From Pyrenophora tritici-repentis (Eukaryota > Ascomycota > Dothideomycetes > Pleosporales > Pleosporaceae): a stretch of 64,000 bases of DNA. The stretch spans positions 1,426,001 to 1,490,000 of the forward strand of contig NC_089390.1 of NCBI RefSeq assembly GCF_003171515.1, read 5' to 3'. The notes below the pieces were generated by a model. That model was not told the DNA's origin and searched no databases. It worked only from the letters and a program-made list of their open reading frames with translations. A program made the translations under genes and the position numbers. Positions 57,427 to 64,000 of this stretch are shown piece after piece (positions within the stretch are counted from its first letter, which is position 1; each line of letters starts with the position of its first letter).

Positions 57427-59536
57427 ATGACCAAGAGACCCCATGCCAGTATCACCCGTTCACATGTGGAGCTTCCAGAACGACAGGCGTCATACGATGG
57501 CGACGGAAGCCACGAGGATGGGGACGGATCATCGCTAAAGAAGCCGCGGTCTTTTATGGCAACTTTAGTAAGCCGTGTCTGGCTCGACCATGGATATGTG
57601 TTGACGTTGACAGGCATGCGATATATGCCGATCAAGAAAGACAAGATGCGACGAAGATAGGCCGAGCTGTGGTTATTGTAGGTCAATGAACTTGGAGTGC
57701 AGATATCAGGCTCCACGAGCCACGAAAAAAGACCAGTCTATGGCAGTCGCTATCAACGCTATTCGGCGGTTGGAGTCCAAGATTGAGGACCTGACAACAG
57801 CCATTAACACGCCCAAGCCTTCGTCTGCATTGCCGTTTTCACCAGCACCAGCCATGATGGACCACCACTCGCCTAGCACCGTCTTCTCTCAACCTAACCC
57901 TGGAAGTCATATTGTAACCATACCTCCGAACAACCTGCAGCGGAATAGGCTAAGCATACATGAGCTTGCCATGTCTCCACAGGTTGTTGGGACGTCTGCC
58001 AAGAGTCCGGTCCATATGCCTGAAGTTCACGGCGCGGTAGATCTCTCTTTCAGCCAGCATCGCGTCGCACTATGGCCTGCTATCAAGCAAATCCTTCCAA
58101 GCGATTTTGTCTCTGCTCGTGCCGAGCTTCCTGAAGACTACATAGTCGACCGGGAAACATGCCGACCGCCTCTACCGATGCATATCGATCGCCCGTATGG
58201 CACGGAATCAGAAAGTTGGCTGATGAGCCTTCCACAATCCGCAGTAAAAGGACTTGCGGATGCTTACTTTGCTGTATTTCATCGCAATATGCCTGTTCTG
58301 GACAAGTACCACTTCTTCTCGAGCACACTAGGCATGGCCATGGAGAAAGAATTTGGTTATGACCTTGAATCTGCCTTGGTGCTGAACGTATTAGCTCTGG
58401 GCTGTCTAGCCGTCAAGGCTCACGAGGAAGGTGATTTCGCTCTTACCTCTCGTCAATGCTCTACAAGACGTGGCTTTATACAGCCTGAGTGGTACGCGCT
58501 GATTACAGACGATCCACCAGGACTCAACTTCTTCAATGAGGCAAGAAAGCGGCTTGGCTTTCTCATGTGCCAAAACGATTTGCAAGCAGGCCAGTTCTAT
58601 ATGCTCTCAACGCTCTATTACGCACAGATTCTGCGTCCTCTTGATTCATGGACTACTGTGAACAGGGCTGCGCTATGCTGCGCGAGCATCCTAGCACGTA
58701 CTGACACGGTCGACTATGAAACTTGGGAGGGCGACATGCTCTCAAGGCTCTTCTGGTGCACATTGATGTATGAGACGGTCATCACACAGGAGCTCGATCT
58801 TCTTCCCCACAGCGGATTACTGGAATACGAGCCTGACATCCCTTTACCGAAGTTCGCGCAATGTCCACGGCCTAAGACGTCCATATCAGGCCTACTCACC
58901 GACGAAAACGATTCTTTGTTCAATTTTCACTTCCTTGCTCAGGCTGCGCATCGCATCCTCCTAACACGTGTGAAGCAGAGCGTATACACGTTTGCGGAAA
59001 AAGACAGCTACCCAAGCGCCAGCTTGACAGCGGAAATGCATCACCAGTTGGAGCAATGGCGCGCGAACCTCCCGCCATCACTCCAATTCTCGGACCAAGA
59101 TGATGCCAGCGACTCACCCAGCCCTGCACACGTGATTGCCAAAGCGATGTTACGCAGTCGCTACCTCGTCGCAAAACTCCACATCGGTCGGCCATTTCTG
59201 TATAAAGCGCTACATGCCCCAGCCTACACCAACGAAGCAGAGTATGATGAAGTGCGTAAGGGACTACGGGGTGGCATGTACTGGCCAACGACCATGGGGC
59301 TCTGCACGCAGATGTTGTCGGCACTACCGATAAAATTCGGCTGGTGCTGTCAATGCTTTGGACAGGTGCTCCTATTCCATGCAGTTGCACGAAGCCCGGA
59401 CCCCAAACTACGGGAAACTCTGCCGGGGGGATGGCGGGAGTGGGTGACCATCATGATGACGCTGATCGAGAGTTGCGCAAGGAGTAGTCCGGGTATTGCC
59501 AAGGACTATGAGCTGTTGCGTCTGCTGGACGCCTAA
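57427..59536 (+). CDS. Zn(II)2Cys6 transcription factor with fungal regulatory domain
   Basis: Two exons, 57427-57567 and 57614-59536; 687 residues. The 46-nt intron ends just before the zinc cluster, which reads in phase as MATL|ACDICRSRKTRC and onward with spacing C-x2-C-x6-C-x6-C-x2-C-x6-C (residues about 49-76). A short coiled segment (INAIRRLESKIEDLTTAI) for dimerisation follows. The fungal-specific regulatory domain (PF04082-like) lies at about 230-500, with YFAVFHRNMPVLDKYHF, VLNVLALGCLAV and LFWCTLMYETVITQELDL. It is nuclear by family. The target genes are unknown. If the exon join is missed, the protein appears to lack its DNA-binding domain. Confidence 0.92.
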
Positions 59537-60327
59537 TGTATATTATTATTTGCGAAGTCCACAATCATGTATAGACAACAAACTTACATCAGCCTGCGAT
59601 ACGTGGTGCCACCAGAGTCGAGGCAGACGTCCGTAGTGGTGCGCTCTTGTGAGATGAAAGATGACTGGCCATGCCCGTTGCTGCGAGCGCCACAGCGTCG
59701 ATCATGCCAATTATAGACCATGTGCGGCGTGCGCGTCCAAAGTGGCTGACTAACTGCTACAGAAGAAGGCCTTGTCATGATTGTAATGACTAAATCTTAC
59801 CGCATCGTTAGTCTCGCAAGCGTTTCTTCTCATGGCAGCAGTAGTTACAACGATACGAAAAATATGATAACCGGATACTGCCACACCAAGACTGCTTTCC
59901 GTAGCGCAGCTTATGTGCATGTTCTGTGTTTGATCTGCAACTCTGCCTCAGCCCTTTCCGGGCGGCAGCTATCCCCTTTGCAGACACGCTAGTTCTGTTT
60001 TAGGTTGATGAAAGTAACCCCTGGGATGCTCCGTCAGCTCCCGTCTGACATAGGATTTGCCCGGCCGCTAAACAAGGGCGATCGTCTCCTAACTTCCTCA
60101 TGTACATTCCATTCATTTCAGCCGGTTGCCCTTTCTACATGCTACACCTTTCTGTTTTATTTTGTGCCGATACACCATAGACGGCCTGTTGACGATATTC
60201 ACGTTTCGCGCTTCGGCTTTGTGTTTGTTCTTGGCCGGCAGTGTTGTTGAATCCATCCCGGCGCGCGACGGGGAATTCGACAACGACGGTGCAGAGACTC
60301 TGAACCCCAGACTCTACTTCTGCAACC
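59537..60327. other. intergenic region, no gene seen
   Basis: About 790 bp between two plus-strand genes: 3' UTR and promoter. Short ORFs only. Confidence 0.5.
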
Positions 60328-61636
60328 ATGGGCGACTACTCGTATCAATCGCTGGCCAATATGGGACCACAGGGTCGCTGGCGGCGCGTTTTGTTGCTTG
60401 CAATGGTGCCTTTGGCCCTCACCCTCGTTTACATCAACTACCCGTCCTCATACATGCCCACTAGCCTGAGAACGACAACGTATGTCACCGAGCTTTCCAT
60501 CTTCCCTGACCAACTAACACGCGCCAGATATCCGCATACACAGAACATCTCCCTTCCCAAAGATGATCTTTCCATGGCAACCATCATAAAAGCCCTCTAT
60601 GGCCCCGTGCTGCATCCGATCGATGCTGCAAACTTCACAGACGAAGATGGAGATGTGTACCGGTTGGCTGGCGAGCCACGGTACAAGAGCAAATTGGGCA
60701 AGAAGGTGCTTATTTTGGACATTGACAGCAGGCCGTTGACAGACGAGGGCCAGCTCATGAACGAGAATCTGAAGTGGAAGGGCATGCGATCGCTGAGTGC
60801 GGGCATGTTGGCACATTACATGTTCGGTACGCTATCCTGGCACCTCAAGGCGTGACAATGGCAGACTCGACTAACGCCTGACAGCCAAAATACACGGCTA
60901 CGATTACAAGTTCATCCGCGCACCCGACTACGAAGACCGCTGGGGCACCTGGGTCAAGGTCCCCATGATGAAGGAGGCGCTCAAAACACACGAATACATC
61001 GTCTTCATGGACTCGGATGTAATGTTCCATTATCCGCATCTGCCGCTCGAGTGGCTCCTGAACTACTGGAACATGACTGATGACACTCTCGCCATGATGT
61101 CACTCGACCCCAACGAACCGCAAAACTACGACGAAAAGGGCAACAGGTACCTAAACACCGGTTTTGTCATTGCGCGACAGAGCCAGCGGACACAGGACAT
61201 GTACAAGGCGTGGGCTGAGTGCCCCTCCGAGACAAAGTACAAGGGCTGCGCAAAGTGGAAAACTGGCTGGGCACACGAACAGGCCGCGTTTGGAAACTAT
61301 CTACGATACGACTACGACCGACCAGACGACATCCGTGTTCTCCCTTGCGTCGAAGCCAACGGAGCGCCTGAAGCAGTGGATCGCGGTGGCTGCAAGGGCG
61401 TTTTCGTGCGACACTTCTGGGTCGACAAGGGTTTGGTGGCCAAGAACCTGGCAGACAGCGTCATGCAGTACTTCCTACCACGCTTACACGAGGCCTACAT
61501 GGGCGCTGCCCAGGAACATGTTGTGGATGCAAAGGGGTTCCGCCTCGAGGGCGCAGAGCTCATTGAGATGACAGCGGAGGAGAAAGAGATTGCGAAGCAA
61601 GCCCCGGGAAAGAACCAAAAGGATGAAGGGTGGTAG
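60328..61636 (+). CDS. type II membrane glycosyltransferase, GT34-like
   Basis: Two exons, 60328-60826 and 60885-61636, joined in phase at HYMF|AKIHGYDYKF; 416 residues. A cytosolic tail of about 20 residues precedes one membrane anchor (VLLLAMVPLALTLVYI), the usual Golgi type II plan. The luminal domain has the DxD metal/nucleotide-sugar motif in YIVFMDSDVMFHYP, then LNTGFVIARQS and GWAHEQAAFGNYL. These fit GT34-like/galactosyl- or mannosyl-transferases. The donor and acceptor are not determinable; alpha-1,2-galactosyl or alpha-1,6-mannosyl transfer in the Golgi is likely by family. Confidence 0.85.
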
Positions 61637-62280
61637 AACAACCCGGAATTCCACAAAGGTCTCCCGGCCTCGCTAAGGCGCGATTGAACCCCAATCGAAA
61701 TCATACGAACGATTCACGCCGTCGTAGTCTGCTACAAGCACTGGCATCGACTGTCGGACGCTATTCACCCCTCGCGCAACGCTTTTCATCACATCTACGC
61801 AACGCATGGCTACCATCTATAATGTCATCTACTCCACGACCAACGGAACGGACATGTCATTTTTATATACCGGGAGTTGGCTTCGGCATTCACGGGCGCC
61901 TTGGGTTTTGTCTCGTCACGTTTTTTTTGGAACGCGACTTTGGTTGCTCGCATATGTTATGTGTTAGTTTTTTGGCGTACGGCTTGGATATCATTTTTGG
62001 ATGAATGAGATGCATCGTCTTGTAATATGAGCGTCTTTTTTCTTATCCACGCTACAAAACTCCAAGCATGACTTTAAATGTAAGCTAGAACCGACGCTGA
62101 AGAAGATTTTCTTCAAGTTTATGACGTGCTTTTTACTGTAGGATATGTACCACTGCATGTTCAACGGTCCTTGCTTTGTAGTTTGTGTAATGCCAGCAAC
62201 GTGTACAACACAACACGCCACTGTCTACACACAACATAACCATGATACCAGTCTATCCAATCCACCCGTGTTGCATACGC
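61637..62280. other. convergent 3' intergenic region
   Basis: This lies between the stops of the glycosyltransferase and the minus-strand CMD-like gene. It holds both 3' UTRs. No gene seen. Confidence 0.5.
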
Positions 62281-63309
62281 CTATACCTCGCCTTCAATAT
62301 CCGCCACCCTCGGCAACTTATGCAGCCGTAGTCCACAAAACCTCGCAACAAGCTCAACCTATTCCTCGTCAGCTTAGACACATCCCAAACCCCCCACTCA
62401 CACACTTGTCACATACATTCTGCTGCATTGTCTCCACATCCTCCATACTGTTCCCCAGGCGCCTACTCGCCCGCATATGCCACGCAGTCTCCCTAGGTAA
62501 GTTCTGAATCATGATACCGGATAGTACCACGAGCTCTGATTCTATGCCGCTGAGGATGCTGTGGTCTGAAAGGAAGAGGCCGTAGGTTATTTCCTTGCTT
62601 ATCCATTCTGTGCGGGTGAGGGCATGTAGTTAGTATCAGCTGTGGTGAGGATGGGTAGAGTGGGACGGAAATGGGATGGAATGGGATGGGAGGGTGGCTT
62701 ACCAAAATCTTTATGAGATGCGAGGACGTCGTTGATGCCGGTTATGTTGTGCTTGTATAGTTTGCTTAGCCATGCGTTGCCGCGTTCGAAGTTTGCTTCG
62801 TCGCATTGCCATCCTTCTCTGTGTGTTTGGTCAGCTGATTTGGTCTCGGTTCTGTCTAAGTGGCATTGTCGATATCGTTGCTGCTGCTGCTGCTGAGCAG
62901 TCGTACCTAGAGAAGCTGTAATCTTTATCTTCGGGCGCGGTAACGTCGTCGAGGAAGAATATGGCGTCGAGAGGCTTGCAGACTCCTACGATCGGAACGA
63001 GCTTGACTAATGTTTCTCGTATCCTCCGCATCAGCGCTTTTCGTTGCTCTGAGTCTTGGTACTCGGGCCGCTGGATCAGCTGTTTGTAGAGGAGGGGTAC
63101 AAAGTTGTATTGGCCACCGCCTACCATGGCTGCAAGCTAATTTTGCTCAGTGTGTAGCTCATACATTTGGAGGGGATTGGTACCAGTAATAAGTACCACT
63201 TGTCATCCCCGAGTGTCTTCGATGGGAATTGCTCTTCCACGGTCTTGAACAGAGTCAGAGCCTCTTTATCAGTAGGATCCGGAATAATTGGAATCTCTTT
63301 GGTTGCCAT
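62281..63309 (-). CDS. carboxymuconolactone decarboxylase/AhpD-like protein
   Basis: Five exons: 63309-63184, 63136-62907, 62818-62703, 62607-62417 and 62358-62281; 246 residues, with every join in phase. Exon 2 uses the acceptor at ATTAG rather than the later TTGCAG, which would bring an immediate stop. The protein has helical CMD-family words: WYLLLLAAMVGGGQYNFVPLLYKQ, KLVPIVGVCKPLDAIFF, ETAWHMRASRRLGNSMEDVETMQQ and VARFCGLRLHKLPRVADIE. The CxxC of AhpD is absent, so it is closer to the decarboxylase-like branch without peroxidase function. Fungal members are of unknown substrate. A TGC microsatellite lies in intron 2. Confidence 0.85.
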
Positions 63310-64000
63310 TGTAATGCTTTTGTTGTTAAGAGGCTACAATGGATTCGATAGATGATGGTGTATTATGTGGTAGATCTATGGACTACTATCATGTGTGCAC
63401 CTAGTGTGGTGATCTTCCGATGTTCGGAAAGCTTGGGATGATGACATGGTGGAAGGTCCGAATGTGACGCGTCTTCGGCACGCGTTGACTACCGGTAAGT
63501 ATGGCGGGGTAATCTTGGAAGTCCCCTCTGCAATTATCACATGCCGGGTAGCACTTTTGGGAATGTTACGATAACAGTAGTTCAATTGGTTTCATTCTTG
63601 AACATGGACTACACTTACGTGACTGCTACTTCACTCTCACTGTAACCTTACTTATTACTCACTCGTTCATCCCGCTGTGGAAATCCGATTATTCCGGGAC
63701 AAGGAATTTACAAAATTTCCAATTCCATTCATGTGAAGTAAATGAGTGTATCTCCACACCATATTTACCAGATCAAGGCATCGGCCTACATGGTAGCAGG
63801 CGCGGCAGCACCAACAATGTGGGTGATATAAAATACTGGACAGTGTGGGCAAGCACCTAATAGACGTGTCTGGTGACTATAGTGGCTTTTTTACACTAGT
63901 ATGTCCAGTATTTTATGACACCCGGGTGAACGACAGTCTTGCTGGACATGGTCTCAAGACGCTTGAACCCACCATGCTGCTTAACACCCTCCTGCAAAAC
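63310..64000. other. intergenic region with inverted repeat
   Basis: The promoter of the CMD-like gene is on the left. Near the right edge an imperfect inverted repeat (63821-63842 and 63902-63923) is the main structure. No coding ORF is convincing; the right part may belong to an element that continues outside the window. Confidence 0.45.
63821..63923. repeat. imperfect inverted repeat, 22-bp arms
   Basis: The left arm at 63821-63842 and the right arm at 63902-63923 match in inverse orientation at 20 of 22 positions; the two mismatches are adjacent. The spacer is 59 bp. Size and symmetry suit a miniature inverted-repeat element or the ends of a DNA transposon, but no transposase or clear target-site duplication is visible. 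Confidence 0.75.

Overview
This window looks like nuclear DNA of a filamentous ascomycete, most likely a Dothideomycete (order Pleosporales is my guess). The evidence: genes on both strands with no operons, mostly short GT-AG introns (about 46-185 nt) with CTAAC/CTGAC-like branch sites and in-phase exon joins, and a gene content typical of plant-associated moulds. I resolved 27 gene models. I joined exons by hand and checked that phases and total lengths are multiples of three, so most models extend beyond the single-frame reading.

Layout. 0-3 kb: the 3' end of a GH36 alpha-galactosidase (cut by the window edge) and a secreted choice-of-anchor-B protein. 4.2-7.4 kb: a Zn2Cys6 transcription factor whose zinc cluster is completed by a 4-nt microexon, followed by 4 kb without a recognisable gene. 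11.5-30.5 kb is mostly housekeeping: ribosomal protein uL13 (RPL16), an AMP-binding acyl-activating enzyme, a HUT1-type UDP-galactose transporter, an unknown protein, a triple-KH RNA-binding protein, a zinc alcohol dehydrogenase, a Yippee protein, a TPR-DnaJ co-chaperone, an RG-rich YwbE-domain protein with a C-terminal zinc finger, and a coiled-coil protein. 31-35 kb holds genes I do not recognise, including a secreted GEAAK-repeat protein, plus a 12-bp minisatellite.

35-52 kb is rich in secreted hydrolases: an endopolygalacturonase, a GH18 chitinase, a sedolisin and a serine carboxypeptidase. Among them lie an unknown 604-residue ORF with a probable frameshift at its 5' end and a mitochondrial-looking HAD phosphatase. 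52-64 kb: a serine racemase/threonine dehydratase-like PLP enzyme, an unknown protein, a 2.6 kb gene-poor stretch, a second Zn2Cys6 regulator, a GT34-like type II glycosyltransferase, and a five-exon carboxymuconolactone-decarboxylase-like protein. An imperfect inverted repeat lies near the right edge.

Functionally, the secreted enzymes (alpha-galactosidase, polygalacturonase, chitinase, two acid proteases) fit degradation of plant and fungal wall polymers and of protein outside the cell. They are separate genes on both strands, not an evident co-regulated cluster. I see no biosynthetic cluster, CRISPR array, rRNA, intact tRNA or intact transposon. The most unusual items are the 4-nt microexon, the RG/YwbE/zinc-finger protein, the secreted GEAAK-repeat protein and the terminal inverted repeat.
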